DNA from: Jannaschia pagri
Lineage (GTDB): Bacteria > Pseudomonadota > Alphaproteobacteria > Rhodobacterales > Rhodobacteraceae
DNA length: 64,000 nucleotides
Assembly (NCBI RefSeq): GCF_019655435.1
Contig: NZ_BPFH01000001.1
Coordinates: forward strand, 372,001-436,000
Reading direction: 5' to 3'
Shown: piece after piece, positions 14,826 through 22,440 of the stretch
How positions within the stretch are numbered: position 1 is the first letter of the stretch
Layout: every line of letters begins with the position of its first letter
Program-made: the position numbers and the translations under genes
Notes under the pieces: generated by a model
The model's input: the letters and a program-made list of their open reading frames with translations, nothing else
The model's database searches: none
What the model was told of the DNA's origin: nothing

Positions 14826-14990
14826 ATGAATTGTCGGAAATGCGGCGCGAAGCGAATTACCCGCCGAAAGGCTGGCGCGTTCTTCTGTCAGCGATGCGGC
14901 ATGCAACCTGGAGCCCTCAAGATGGACAGGTTCGGAAATCTTCCAAAAGAAACAGATCCGCAACCCTCAACAAATGAAGGTGCAGAATAA
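14826..14990 (+). CDS. Small zinc-ribbon protein
   Basis: A 54-residue protein with two CxxC knuckles: 'MNCRKCGAKRIT' and 'FFCQRCGMQPGA'. This is a zinc ribbon. AGGAA precedes ATG 14826 and the stop overlaps the exonuclease start (TAATG). Small zinc ribbons beside phage recombination genes are common, with roles not well defined. Placement behind the inverted-repeat cluster suggests that its translation is controlled by that structure. Confidence 0.65.
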   Translation: MNCRKCGAKRITRRKAGAFFCQRCGMQPGALKMDRFGNLPKETDPQPSTNEGAE

Positions 14991-15949
14991 TGTCCGACAT
15001 TCGCCACCTCGCAGACGATGAGGTCATCCGCGAACCCGGCCTCTACGCGATGCCGCTTGAGCGCCACCACGGCCAGCCTTGCGACGGTGTGAGCGTCACG
15101 TCGGGCATTCTGCGGGGGATGGAGTTGAAGTCGCCTGCCGACGTCTGGGCCTTCCACCAGCTTAACCCCGGTCGGTTTGAACGGCCCGTGACCGCCGCCC
15201 TGCGAATGGGGCAGGCAATGGCCGCGCTGATCGAGGGCGGCATAGATACGCTGAACGCAAACTTCGTCGTCTCCGGTGGGTCGGCCCCGCGCCGCCCGAC
15301 AATCAAACAGATGATCGCCTATGATGAAGGCCGCGCGACGGACGCGGGCCGGGAGTCGGTCGAATACTGGCGCGCAATGGAGGCGGACACCCGCACGGTC
15401 GTTTCCCAGGCCGAGTTTGACCTGATCGTCGCCATGGGTGGCGTGCTGGCACAGTCGCCAGAGGCCGCGGCGGTTATGTCTGGGTTGCCGGAGGTTACCA
15501 TGGCTTGGCAGTGCCCAGAGACGGGCCTGTGGGTCCTGTCACGGCCCGACACGGTGTCCCTCGACGGGATGACGTCCGATTACAAGAAAATGTCCACCAA
15601 GGGCGGTGCGTTCGATTACCGCTTGGTGGACCGTCGCATCACAGACCACGCATACGACATGCAGATGGCCTTGGCCGCCGAAAGCCTTGAGGTTCTGGGC
15701 TACGGCTGGCCCGCTTCTGTTGGGATCGTCGCGCAGTGTGACGCCCCGCCCTATCACGTGATCCTCCGTGAAATCCCCGAGCATGTGTTGCGCGTCGCGC
15801 AGTTCCGCAATCGCCGGGCCCGTCTGCGCTTTGCCGAATGCCTGGACAGCCGTCGCTGGCCTGGGCCGGGCGAGGACACCGGCGCCTATCAATACCCCGA
15901 ATGGTTGGAGCAGCGCCTCCTATCCGAGCAGCAAGTCGCAAATCAGTGA
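14990..15949 (+). CDS. PD-(D/E)XK exonuclease (RecE/YqaJ-like)
   Basis: A 319-residue nuclease that pairs with the RecT protein encoded next. The early region 'GILRGMELKSPADVWAFHQL' and 'AALRMGQAMAALIEGG' match exonuclease VIII/DUF3799-type proteins. The catalytic stretch is 'SRPDTVSLDGMTSDYKKMS' (~185-205), providing D and the DYK element, and 'DHAYDMQMALAAESL' supplies the following Q-containing helix. It would chew one strand from double-strand ends for RecT to anneal. It is joined to the zinc-ribbon gene by TAATG. Confidence 0.85.
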   Translation: MSDIRHLADDEVIREPGLYAMPLERHHGQPCDGVSVTSGILRGMELKSPADVWAFHQLNPGRFERPVTAALRMGQAMAALIEGGIDTLNANFVVSGGSAPRRPTIKQMIAYDEGRATDAGRESVEYWRAMEADTRTVVSQAEFDLIVAMGGVLAQSPEAAAVMSGLPEVTMAWQCPETGLWVLSRPDTVSLDGMTSDYKKMSTKGGAFDYRLVDRRITDHAYDMQMALAAESLEVLGYGWPASVGIVAQCDAPPYHVILREIPEHVLRVAQFRNRRARLRFAECLDSRRWPGPGEDTGAYQYPEWLEQRLLSEQQVANQ

Positions 15950-15959
15950 GGCCAAACCG

Positions 15960-16994
15960 ATGAATGAAGTCGCCACCCAGCGGGCACAAAGCCCACTGCA
16001 ACAGTTCAAGCAAGACCTTAAGAGGATGAAGACGGCCGGCGACATGGACATGCTGCCTTCCAATGTCAGCTTCGACGCGTTTCGCAACGCCGCAATCGTG
16101 GCGGTCACCGACAACCCTCGGATCCTGTCATGCAAGCCTGAAAGCATCTTCAAGGCGCTTCGGCGTCTGGCGGCAGCCGGGCTTGTGCCAGATGGCCAAG
16201 AGGCGGCAATCGTTCCTTACGGGAGTGATGCGACCGCACTTCCCATGGTGCGTGGCCTCATCAAGACAGCGCGCAACAGCGGCGAGGTCGTCAGCCTATG
16301 GAGCGAAGTCGTATACGAGACCGAGACGTTCACCCTGCGTGTTGATGCGGGTGAGCGGGTGTTTGACCACGACATGGACCCTTTCAAGCGCGAGGGGAAT
16401 ATCGTTGGCGCCTATGCCGTGGCAAAGCTGAAAGACGGCACGATTGAAATGGAGCCTATGGGCCGCGACGAGATCGAGAAGCGTCGTAGAGCCAGCGCCA
16501 ACCAGCGCAGTGCTGATCCGACTGGTGTGTGGAAAGACTGGTATCCAGAGATGTGCCGCAAGACGGTTATCCGCGCTCTTTGCAAGCGGCTTCCCGTTTC
16601 CAGCGAAGATCTGCGGCGTGTCATGATCGAGCATGACGAAGCGACCTTTGAGCCGCGCGACGTCACACCTCAATCTGAGGCGGTGGCAGGCTTTGCAGCC
16701 CGTGCCCGCGCCGCCAAGGAGGAAGCCATGGCGGCGAAAGATCCTGACGAGATTGTCTCGCCGTCTGACGACCTGCCGTCTCGGGATGTGAACGACGACG
16801 TGAGCCTGTTGACGCCAGAGGAAATCGGCGCCGCCGCGCCTATGGATGACGGCTGGAACGAGGGGATCGAAGCCTTCAAGGCCGGGACGCCCGAGCAAGA
16901 ATGCCCGTTCGATCTATCGGACGACCGTGAGCAGGCCGCCGCATGGACAGCGGGATGGCGGGACGCGCGCGCGGCGGCGGAGCAAAGCGAATGA
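15960..16994 (+). CDS. recT: RecT single-strand annealing protein with C-terminal Rmf/CrpP-like segment
   Basis: A 344-residue protein. Residues ~1-250 are RecT: 'SPLQQFKQDLKRM', 'KPESIFKALRRLAAAGL', 'ALPMVRGLIKTARNSGEV', 'WKDWYPEMCRKTVIRALCKR'. It binds single-stranded DNA and anneals strands in phage recombination. A linker of acidic residues follows. The last ~45 residues, 'EGIEAFKAGTPEQECPF' and 'AAAWTAGWRDARAAAE', fit the G-x-x-A-x-x-x-G-x(5)-C-P...W-x-x-G-W pattern of ribosome modulation factor/CrpP-like small proteins. ATG 15960 has a GTGAGG ribosome site, ten bases after the exonuclease stop. Confidence 0.88.
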   Translation: MNEVATQRAQSPLQQFKQDLKRMKTAGDMDMLPSNVSFDAFRNAAIVAVTDNPRILSCKPESIFKALRRLAAAGLVPDGQEAAIVPYGSDATALPMVRGLIKTARNSGEVVSLWSEVVYETETFTLRVDAGERVFDHDMDPFKREGNIVGAYAVAKLKDGTIEMEPMGRDEIEKRRRASANQRSADPTGVWKDWYPEMCRKTVIRALCKRLPVSSEDLRRVMIEHDEATFEPRDVTPQSEAVAGFAARARAAKEEAMAAKDPDEIVSPSDDLPSRDVNDDVSLLTPEEIGAAAPMDDGWNEGIEAFKAGTPEQECPFDLSDDREQAAAWTAGWRDARAAAEQSE

Positions 16995-17284
16995 CCGATC
17001 GGATCCTGTCTCAAGAGGATGCCGCCAAGACGTGGCTTTGCCCTCTGGCCCGCACGTTTGGCACTCAGCCGCTATCCCAATACTGCCGAGGCGCTGCATG
17101 TGCCGTGTGGCGGTCGGCGCCACGGCCTACGGATGACGCGTGGAGGGCCGCCGTTAAGGCCGTGGCCGATCAGAATCGTGAAAAGCCCCCTTTCGCAAAG
17201 GCAGCGCGGGCCGTTGCGGATGATCCAGAGGGGCATGGGCTGGGCCCCTGGGACAAAGGTAGCTGCGGGCTGCGGGAGCCATGA
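16991..17284 (+). CDS. Phage Cys-rich protein, unknown function
   Basis: A 97-residue protein starting at ATG 16991, overlapping the recT stop (ATGA). It has 'KTWLCPLARTFG' followed by 'QYCRGAACAVWRSAPRP', a C...C-x-x-x-x-C pattern that may bind metal, and which I associate with small proteins near recT in alphaproteobacterial phages. The C-terminal half is Ala/Lys/Pro-rich. It is coupled to both neighbours by 4-base overlaps. Confidence 0.65.
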   Translation: MTDRILSQEDAAKTWLCPLARTFGTQPLSQYCRGAACAVWRSAPRPTDDAWRAAVKAVADQNREKPPFAKAARAVADDPEGHGLGPWDKGSCGLREP

Positions 17285-17649
17285 TCTTCAACCCGCAGAT
17301 GCTCCCCAAGATACGCTCTGAGGCGCTTATGCAGTCGTTCAGGGGGATGCCATGCTCCTTGCGCATCGCGTCCTTTGCTGGGCTTCCCTGCGCGCCTCAG
17401 TCGACCGTCGTGGGGGCTCACCTGCCAGTGTTTGGACGAGGCATAGGCACGAAGGTGTCTGACCTCTTTGTCGTGGCGGCGTGCCAGCGGTGTCATGACA
17501 TGCTCGACGAGCGGGATCTGATCGGCGCGGAGATCCGCAAGTCCTATCCCGGCGCCTACGCTGACCGCCTGCTGAAAGCCCTCTGTGAGACGCAATCCCG
17601 GTGGATTGCTGACGGATTGGTCGTTGTCCCAAAGGCAAAGGTGATCTGA
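17281..17649 (+). CDS. YbcO/DUF1364-like HNH-type nuclease
   Basis: A 122-residue protein with the layout of the YbcO family of phage recombination nucleases: 'FRGMPCSLRIASFAGLPC' (paired Cys), 'TVVGAHLPVFGRGIGTKVSD' (catalytic His), 'ACQRCHDMLDERDL' (C-x-x-C-H), and a final 'ETQSRWIADGLVVV'. Cys and His residues should bind zinc in a beta-beta-alpha-metal fold. It lies in the recombination block, coupled by ATGA upstream and TGATG downstream. Confidence 0.78.
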   Translation: MIFNPQMLPKIRSEALMQSFRGMPCSLRIASFAGLPCAPQSTVVGAHLPVFGRGIGTKVSDLFVVAACQRCHDMLDERDLIGAEIRKSYPGAYADRLLKALCETQSRWIADGLVVVPKAKVI

Positions 17650-17942
17650 TGGACCACGAGACGGACCAAACCTTTTCGCGTCATTCCAGCTATGGATCAA
17701 AACTCTGGGTCGCGACGCGCCTTGGCCGTTCTGTCGAATGGCTTCGGAAAAGGCAAAGCGTCTTGAAGGATATGGCCTTTCCCGCGCTTGATCCTGCAAC
17801 CGGCCTCTACCTGAAAGCAGACGTGCAAACCTGGGTCGAGAACCGCAGAAAAGTAAGCCCCCGCCCCGAAACTGTCGTTACCTTGGCGATGCCCGAACAA
17901 ACGGGCGATGCAAAAGGAGAACCTGACTATGACAACCTCTAG
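17649..17942 (+). CDS. Excisionase-like DNA-binding protein
   Basis: A 97-residue protein just before and overlapping the integrase gene. Residues ~22-70, 'ATRLGRSVEWLRKRQSVLKD' then 'LYLKADVQTWVENRRK', form a MerR/Xis-type winged helix. Proteins of this type bend attachment DNA to favour excision. The gene overlaps the integrase start by 14 bases, linking the two products. Its Xis role is inferred from domain and position. Confidence 0.7.
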   Translation: MDHETDQTFSRHSSYGSKLWVATRLGRSVEWLRKRQSVLKDMAFPALDPATGLYLKADVQTWVENRRKVSPRPETVVTLAMPEQTGDAKGEPDYDNL

Positions 17943-19113
17943 ACCTGACCAGAGGCTCTACGACGGCAGCGATCCGCTCTACTGCCCTTGGACCACGAAA
18001 AGCGGCAGCTACGCCTATTGGGTGTGTCGGCCCTGGGCCCAGCACTTCCCCGGCCCCAAGCGTGTGAAGCTGGAAGGTCCGACCCCCGAAGACCGTGCGG
18101 CCATGGCTCGTAAGCTGACCCGCGACGTCTATCAGTGGTCGCAGAACGGGACCGGCCTGGCACCGCACACATGGTCGTGGCTCATCTACCGTTATGAGAA
18201 TGACGACGTGTCCCCAATCCAAGACGTGAAGGCCAACACGCGCGCCGGATATGTCGAGGCGTTCGCAAAGATCGGTCGCGTGATCGGTGACCGGCCTATC
18301 GGCTTTCTGACGTATGCCGAAGCAAAGAAGATGATACGCGCCATGCAGGCCAATGGGCGCAGCGACAGCTACATCAGCCGCTTGTTTCGACACCTGCGGA
18401 TCCTCGTCGGCTACGCTGTCCTTCTAGAAGCCCCTGGGGCGTCCAAGGTGCGGACGATGCTTGGCGAGTTGAAGGTCAAGCAGCCAAGGCCAAGGAGCAG
18501 CGTAGCGACTGCCGAGCAAGTCGCTCAGATCGTAGAGGCCGCCGACGCGAAGGGACTCGCCGCCTATGCCACGGGTTTGCTGATCCAATGGGAATCGGCC
18601 CTGCGTGGGGTCGACGTGTTCGGCCACTGGCTGGAAGCCCCTGGCGTGGGTGGCATCCGTCGCGGCAAGCGCCTTTGGCAGGACGGCCTCACGTGGTCGA
18701 TGGTTTCGGATGATTGCCGGTCCTTCGCAAAGGTTCCGTCCAAGACCCTCAACAGCTTGCCCGAGGAAATGATCTTCCGCCTGTCCGACACGACAGCGCA
18801 GCGCCTTGAGACCCTGGCGACCCGTAGCAAGGTGGGCCCGGTGATCGTATCGGAGCGCCTTGGCACTCCGTACACGCGGGACTCGCGGGCGGCTATCTGG
18901 CGGGCGTTACGGGCAGACCGCGGCATCTCCGACGACGTGAAGATGATGGACACGCGGGCCGGGGCTTTGACCGAGGCCGCAGACGCGGGCGCCAGCCTCG
19001 TGCAGCTACGCGATGCGGCGCAGCACACCACAACCGACACGACTCAGCGCTACTTGCGAAGCAGAAACGACAACATCCACAACGTTCACGAACTGCGTCG
19101 CGGCGGCCTTTAG
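17929..19113 (+). CDS. int: Tyrosine recombinase, prophage integrase
   Basis: A 394-residue integrase. ATG 17929 is used because AAAGGAG lies at ideal distance. The N-terminal part includes a SAM-like core-binding domain around 'VKANTRAGYVEAFAKIGRVI'. The catalytic domain shows the first Arg in 'QWESALRGVDVFGHW', an 'MDTRAGALTEAADAG' box where the usual H-x-x-R is replaced by D-x-R, and 'HTTTDTTQRYLRSR' with the nucleophile Tyr. It lies 75 bases from the 3' end of tRNA-His, the likely integration target. Confidence 0.9.
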   Translation: MTTSRPDQRLYDGSDPLYCPWTTKSGSYAYWVCRPWAQHFPGPKRVKLEGPTPEDRAAMARKLTRDVYQWSQNGTGLAPHTWSWLIYRYENDDVSPIQDVKANTRAGYVEAFAKIGRVIGDRPIGFLTYAEAKKMIRAMQANGRSDSYISRLFRHLRILVGYAVLLEAPGASKVRTMLGELKVKQPRPRSSVATAEQVAQIVEAADAKGLAAYATGLLIQWESALRGVDVFGHWLEAPGVGGIRRGKRLWQDGLTWSMVSDDCRSFAKVPSKTLNSLPEEMIFRLSDTTAQRLETLATRSKVGPVIVSERLGTPYTRDSRAAIWRALRADRGISDDVKMMDTRAGALTEAADAGASLVQLRDAAQHTTTDTTQRYLRSRNDNIHNVHELRRGGL

Positions 19114-19120
19114 AGGCCAG

Positions 19121-19153
19121 CGTTACAAACGACCGTCACAAACCGTTACAAAT
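19121..19153 (+). repeat. Three direct repeats, probable integrase arm sites
   Basis: CGTTACAAAC (19121), CGTCACAAAC (19134) and CGTTACAAAT (19144) lie between the integrase stop and tRNA-His. Short direct repeats here are typical arm-type binding sites of tyrosine integrases. Confidence 0.5.
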
Positions 19154-19188
19154 CGAAGACCGCTGAAACGTCTAACCTATTGTTTTTA

Positions 19189-19222
19189 TGGTACCACCTC
19201 CCCGGCTCGAACGGGGGACCTC
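19189..19222. other. Probable prophage attachment site within the tRNA-His 3' end
   Basis: The 3' half of tRNA-His (CCA end, acceptor and T arm) faces the integrase. Phages of this kind usually recombine in this segment and restore the tRNA. The exact core cannot be defined because the other junction is outside the window. Confidence 0.5.
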
Positions 19223-19265
19223 CTGATCCACAATCAGGCGCTCTAACCAACTGAGCTAAGGCGGC
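19189..19265 (-). tRNA. tRNA-His (GTG)
   Basis: A 77-nt tRNA including encoded CCA. The acceptor arm pairs GCCGCCT with AGGTGGT, using two G-T pairs; the D arm is GCTC/GAGC; the anticodon arm CCTGA-TTGTGGA-TCAGG has anticodon GTG; the T arm is CCCCG/CGGGG with TTCGAGC in the loop. The discriminator base is A73 and there is no encoded G-1, as known for alphaproteobacterial tRNA-His. It is the likely host gene for phage integration. Confidence 0.97.
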
Positions 19266-19326
19266 ACTGGCGCCGATGTAGCGAAGCCCGCTGCGGGGTG
19301 CAAGTCCGTCCTGACGTCGAAAGCCG

Positions 19327-19809
19327 TCACAGCGGGAGGCGCCAGTTTTGTTCCATCGTGGCGAGCCCGAAGGCATCAACGGGCCGTTGTGCCTCCAGGA
19401 TGAACCCATTTCGGCGGTAGAGGCGGCCCGCGGCCCTGTGACTCTCGTGCGTCCAGAGGACAAGGGACTGAGCCTCTGTCGTTCGAGCGTGATCGATGAC
19501 GCACTCCAAAAGACACTGGGCCAACCCCGTCCCGCGCCAAGACGGTTCAACCAAGAACAACCGCAGCTTGGCGGTATCGGGCGCGGGACGGGTACAGAAA
19601 ATGCAGCCTTGCCGCACGCCATCGGTATCGATGGCAATCCAGGCGCGTTCCAACGGCTGCCGCCCCTCCAGGAAGTCAGCGAGGACCCGGGCCACCAAAA
19701 CCTCGAACCGGCTGTCATAGCCTTCGTCCCGCCAATAGAGCTCGCCATGCCGTTGCAAGACCCAGCCCACATCGCCGGGAACCAAATCGCGGATTGTGAT
19801 CCCATCCAT
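19327..19809 (-). CDS. GNAT-family N-acetyltransferase
   Basis: A 160-residue acetyltransferase with the acetyl-CoA binding motif A, 'LRLFLVEPSWRGTGLAQCLL', and motif B, 'LVLWTHESHRAAGRLYRRNG' followed by 'FILEAQ'. The substrate is unknown. It resembles the acetyltransferase part of MarR-GNAT fusions but has no regulator domain. ATG 19809 (MDGITIRD) is preferred since it starts right at the first strand of the fold; an upstream ATG at 19851 is possible. Confidence 0.82.
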   Translation of the reverse strand: MDGITIRDLVPGDVGWVLQRHGELYWRDEGYDSRFEVLVARVLADFLEGRQPLERAWIAIDTDGVRQGCIFCTRPAPDTAKLRLFLVEPSWRGTGLAQCLLECVIDHARTTEAQSLVLWTHESHRAAGRLYRRNGFILEAQRPVDAFGLATMEQNWRLPL

Positions 19810-19854
19810 GGCCGCAGTCTTGCGCGCGCGCAGGCGGAGGTCTAGGCACACCGC

Positions 19855-20043
19855 ATGGGAATTAATGACGAATCCGATATCGAAGCGAACCTGCAGATCG
19901 GGCCCACCGACGCCGGCATGGTGCGATTGTTCGTGGAAGGCGGTGGCGTCGAGATCCCCATGGATTTCGAACCCGACGAAGCGTTGGAAATCGCCGAGGA
20001 ATTGCGCGCTGCTGCTGCCCTTGCCGTCAAAGCACGCCGCTAA
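19855..20043 (+). CDS. Small conserved roseobacter protein (DUF6324-like)
   Basis: A 62-residue acidic protein, MGINDESDIEANLQIGPTDA... with 'FEPDEALEIAEELRAAAA' at the end. This compact pattern matches a small family conserved in Rhodobacterales, which I recall as DUF6324. It faces away from the acetyltransferase gene and converges with mmcB. No function is known. The family name is from memory. Confidence 0.7.
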   Translation: MGINDESDIEANLQIGPTDAGMVRLFVEGGGVEIPMDFEPDEALEIAEELRAAAALAVKARR

Positions 20044-20046
20044 TCC

Positions 20047-20535
20047 CTAAAACCCAGTCTGTCCCAAGGGATCACGGCTGGCCTGAAGGCGCAGCATTGC
20101 ACCGCGTGCAATGCGGCGGGTGAGGGCCGTGCGTCGGGCGGGGGCCAATGCCGTCGCCTCTGGCATTCGAACGACCTCCGCATCGAAGCCATCGGCGATT
20201 ATCAGGCCGGTGTCCGGCGGCAACAGCTCCGTCGGGAAGTCCGTGTCGACGGCCCAGAAGAAGCGGTCGGACCACTCCAGATATCCCTGCCACTTACCAT
20301 CGGACGTGAAATCCACCCGGCTGGATTTGCACTCGACCACCCAAATCTCCCCCTTCGGACCCAGGGCAATGACATCGAGGCGCTTGCCCCGTTCCGGCAC
20401 GAATTCCTCCAGACACGCAAAGTCATGGGACCGGAGGTGGCGCGCCACGCCGCGCGCAAGAAGTTGGCCGGGCTGAAGGCCAGTGTCATCGGAGATCGCC
20501 GTGGATTGGGCCGTCTGGACGGAGGGAGTGGACAT
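20047..20535 (-). CDS. mmcB: MmcB-family DNA repair protein
   Basis: A 162-residue protein with a PD-(D/E)XK-type nuclease core: 'GKRLDVIALGPKGEIWVVEC' followed by 'KSSRVDF', giving D...E-C-K, then 'GYLEWSDRFFWAVDTDFP'. This is typical of MmcB proteins, which in Caulobacter belong to the SOS response. A LexA-box-like sequence sits 12 bases upstream of the start (see 20547). It is convergent with the small gene before it. Confidence 0.82.
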   Translation of the reverse strand: MSTPSVQTAQSTAISDDTGLQPGQLLARGVARHLRSHDFACLEEFVPERGKRLDVIALGPKGEIWVVECKSSRVDFTSDGKWQGYLEWSDRFFWAVDTDFPTELLPPDTGLIIADGFDAEVVRMPEATALAPARRTALTRRIARGAMLRLQASRDPLGQTGF

Positions 20536-20546
20536 GGCTCAAACAT

Positions 20547-20561
20547 GAACAAAAAGTAAAC
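20547..20561 (-). promoter_or_regulatory. Probable LexA (SOS) box upstream of mmcB
   Basis: Read on the minus strand, GTTT-N7-GTTC differs by one base from the alphaproteobacterial LexA consensus GTTC-N7-GTTC. It lies 12 bases before the mmcB start. Confidence 0.55.
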
Positions 20562-20917
20562 ATAGGTCTAGGGCCTTTGTCGGCCCCGCATGCGGTGTCC
20601 CAATCCTGTGGCAAAACGCGCGCGGAGGACCTTCACCGGCCCGGGTCTTGTCCCTTGCTGCGGCGTGCGACGAAACCTATGTCCTGGGTCGGCGGTGCTT
20701 CTGTGCTTCTCGTCATCCGACATAATTCCGGTGGCCTTAAGCAATTCCGAGGGAGCTGGCTCTGGCGCGATCCTGGTCGTGTTACCTGGCGCCCACCTGT
20801 ATATACAGGTCCTCGGGAATACATGTTCGACGGTTGCCACGGTTCACCGCCACCCAAAATTCCCCCTGCAGTTCGTGCCAAGCCGACGCTGCCCGTTCCT
20901 CGAAACCGTGGGCGCGG
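20562..20917. other. Gene-free stretch with a 16-bp palindrome
   Basis: No credible gene is visible between mmcB and the hydrolase gene. A perfect 16-base palindrome, ACCTGTATATACAGGT, lies at 20795-20810. The remaining sequence has no hairpin with a T-run and no clear promoter. Confidence 0.5.
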
Positions 20918-21637
20918 TCAGGACCAGGCAGCCTGCAACACTTTGGCGACGTCTGAGACAGCAGTTTGGGGCAGCATGTGGCCCTGCCCCATCCCATACC
21001 TGCGAAGCTTGGGAAGCCGTGTGGCAAGACCCTGGGCGATGGCGGACACGATCTCTGGCGGGTCCTGGCGTAGGATAACGGTCACCTCCCGATCCGCTGG
21101 CAAGCGCGGCAGGATCCCATGGATGTCGTCCATAACCTCTGGTTCTGTCGCTTGAATCAGGTGAATGCGCGCTGCGAGGTGGCGGCGGATAGGTTGCGGC
21201 AGATCGGCCCAAGCCCCTTCCCCCCACAACCCGTGAAAGACTTCTGCCGCGCGGTCTCGGTCATCGCCGGCCAAAGCCTTCGCAAATGGCACCATCTCGG
21301 CGCGGTGGCGCGCACGGGCGCCCGGCTCTGCCGCCGCGAAGAGGACGGGTTCGATCAGGGTCACACTGCGAAAACGCTCCGGCAGGTCCACAAGCAAGCG
21401 CAACGCCAGGACGGCGCCGTAACTATGCCCGACCAAGTCCACGGCCCCGTCCGGCATCGCTGCCTGGACACGTTCGAGGGCCGCGTCCATGAACCGACCC
21501 CGCCCATCAAAATCGGGCGCGGCGCCATGGCCCGGCAGGTCGGGCGTGATCCAATCCCGCGCCCCACAGGCGCGCGCCAGCGGCCCCCAGGCTGCGCTCG
21601 ATGCCAAGGCGCAATGGAGCGCCAGAACAGGGACCAT
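20918..21637 (-). CDS. Alpha/beta-fold hydrolase
   Basis: A 239-residue hydrolase. The nucleophile elbow is 'VDLVGHSYGAVLALRLL' (Ser ~73), the oxyanion region is near 'VLALHCALASSAAWG', and the catalytic His is in 'GMGQGHMLPQTAVSDV'. The substrate is not evident. It starts four bases after the stop of the isomerase-like gene upstream and is probably co-transcribed with it. Confidence 0.82.
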   Translation of the reverse strand: MVPVLALHCALASSAAWGPLARACGARDWITPDLPGHGAAPDFDGRGRFMDAALERVQAAMPDGAVDLVGHSYGAVLALRLLVDLPERFRSVTLIEPVLFAAAEPGARARHRAEMVPFAKALAGDDRDRAAEVFHGLWGEGAWADLPQPIRRHLAARIHLIQATEPEVMDDIHGILPRLPADREVTVILRQDPPEIVSAIAQGLATRLPKLRRYGMGQGHMLPQTAVSDVAKVLQAAWS

Positions 21638-21641
21638 GCGT

Positions 21642-22235
21642 TTACGCCAAAGTGGCGAGGTGGGCGTCTAAGTCGTCAAGACGATCCTGGCCCCAGAAGC
21701 GTTCCCCTCCGACGATGTAGAACGGGGCGCCAAAGGCTCCGGCGGCCACGGCGTCTTCGAGGTTGCGGGCGTAGATTTCGGCCCCTTCCAAAAGGCCTGC
21801 GTTCACCAGCGACCGGGGAAAGCCCGCCGCCTCCAGGGCGTCTGCGATGACGTCATCCTGGGCGATGTCCCGTTCCTCGGACCAGCAGGCTCGCGTCAAA
21901 CCGGACACCAGCGCGCCCATGTCACCCGACCCATCCTTGGCAGCAGCGATAATCGCATAAGACGAGGGCGCGGGGTTCGTCGGCCAATGGGCTGGTTTCA
22001 GGTTGATCGGCACACCGGCCTTGGCCGCCGAGCGCCGCAACTCCTGCAGCCGATAGGCCTGGCGACTTTCATGCCGATCCTTGGGCGGCGTGCCCCCCGT
22101 ACGGGCGAAGAGATCCATAATCGACAATGGCTTATAGGTGACCGTGGCCCCATGCCGGGCGGCGATCTCTTCCAGACGCGTTCCGGCCAGGTACGTAAAC
22201 GGCGAAATCGTCGCAAAGTAGTAGTCGATGTGCAT
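21642..22235 (-). CDS. 2-hydroxychromene-2-carboxylate isomerase / DsbA-like kappa GST
   Basis: A 197-residue thioredoxin-fold protein. 'DYYFATISPFTYLAGTRLEE' carries the Ser (residue 11) that replaces the Cys pair of DsbA and is catalytic in kappa-class glutathione transferases. 'AFGAPFYIVGGERFWGQDRL' is the cis-Pro region and ending typical of 2-hydroxychromene-2-carboxylate isomerases. ATG 22235 has GGGAGG upstream. These enzymes use glutathione to isomerise aromatic breakdown intermediates; no aromatic pathway genes are near, so the true substrate may differ. Confidence 0.82.
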   Translation of the reverse strand: MHIDYYFATISPFTYLAGTRLEEIAARHGATVTYKPLSIMDLFARTGGTPPKDRHESRQAYRLQELRRSAAKAGVPINLKPAHWPTNPAPSSYAIIAAAKDGSGDMGALVSGLTRACWSEERDIAQDDVIADALEAAGFPRSLVNAGLLEGAEIYARNLEDAVAAGAFGAPFYIVGGERFWGQDRLDDLDAHLATLA

Positions 22236-22440
22236 AGAAGCCTCCCTGGGGCGTTTTCGCGGACCGTAGGCCCAGGGGGAACAAAGGGCAATCGGCGTCC
22301 CGCGCGTGGCCTGAGCCCCCAAACACCTTCGACCAAGGTGCCGCATGACGTAACAGTCCTATGACAGACGCTTGGCGGTTTGGCCAATGGGGTGCTAGGG
22401 CGGCGACATCCTGCCTGGCTGCGATTCGAAAGGTCTGCCC

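Noticed and set aside
20795-20810. Lux-type quorum-sensing box
   Set aside because: The half-sites match but the centre is four bases shorter than a standard 20-bp box, and no luxR/luxI genes are near, so it is reported only as a palindrome.
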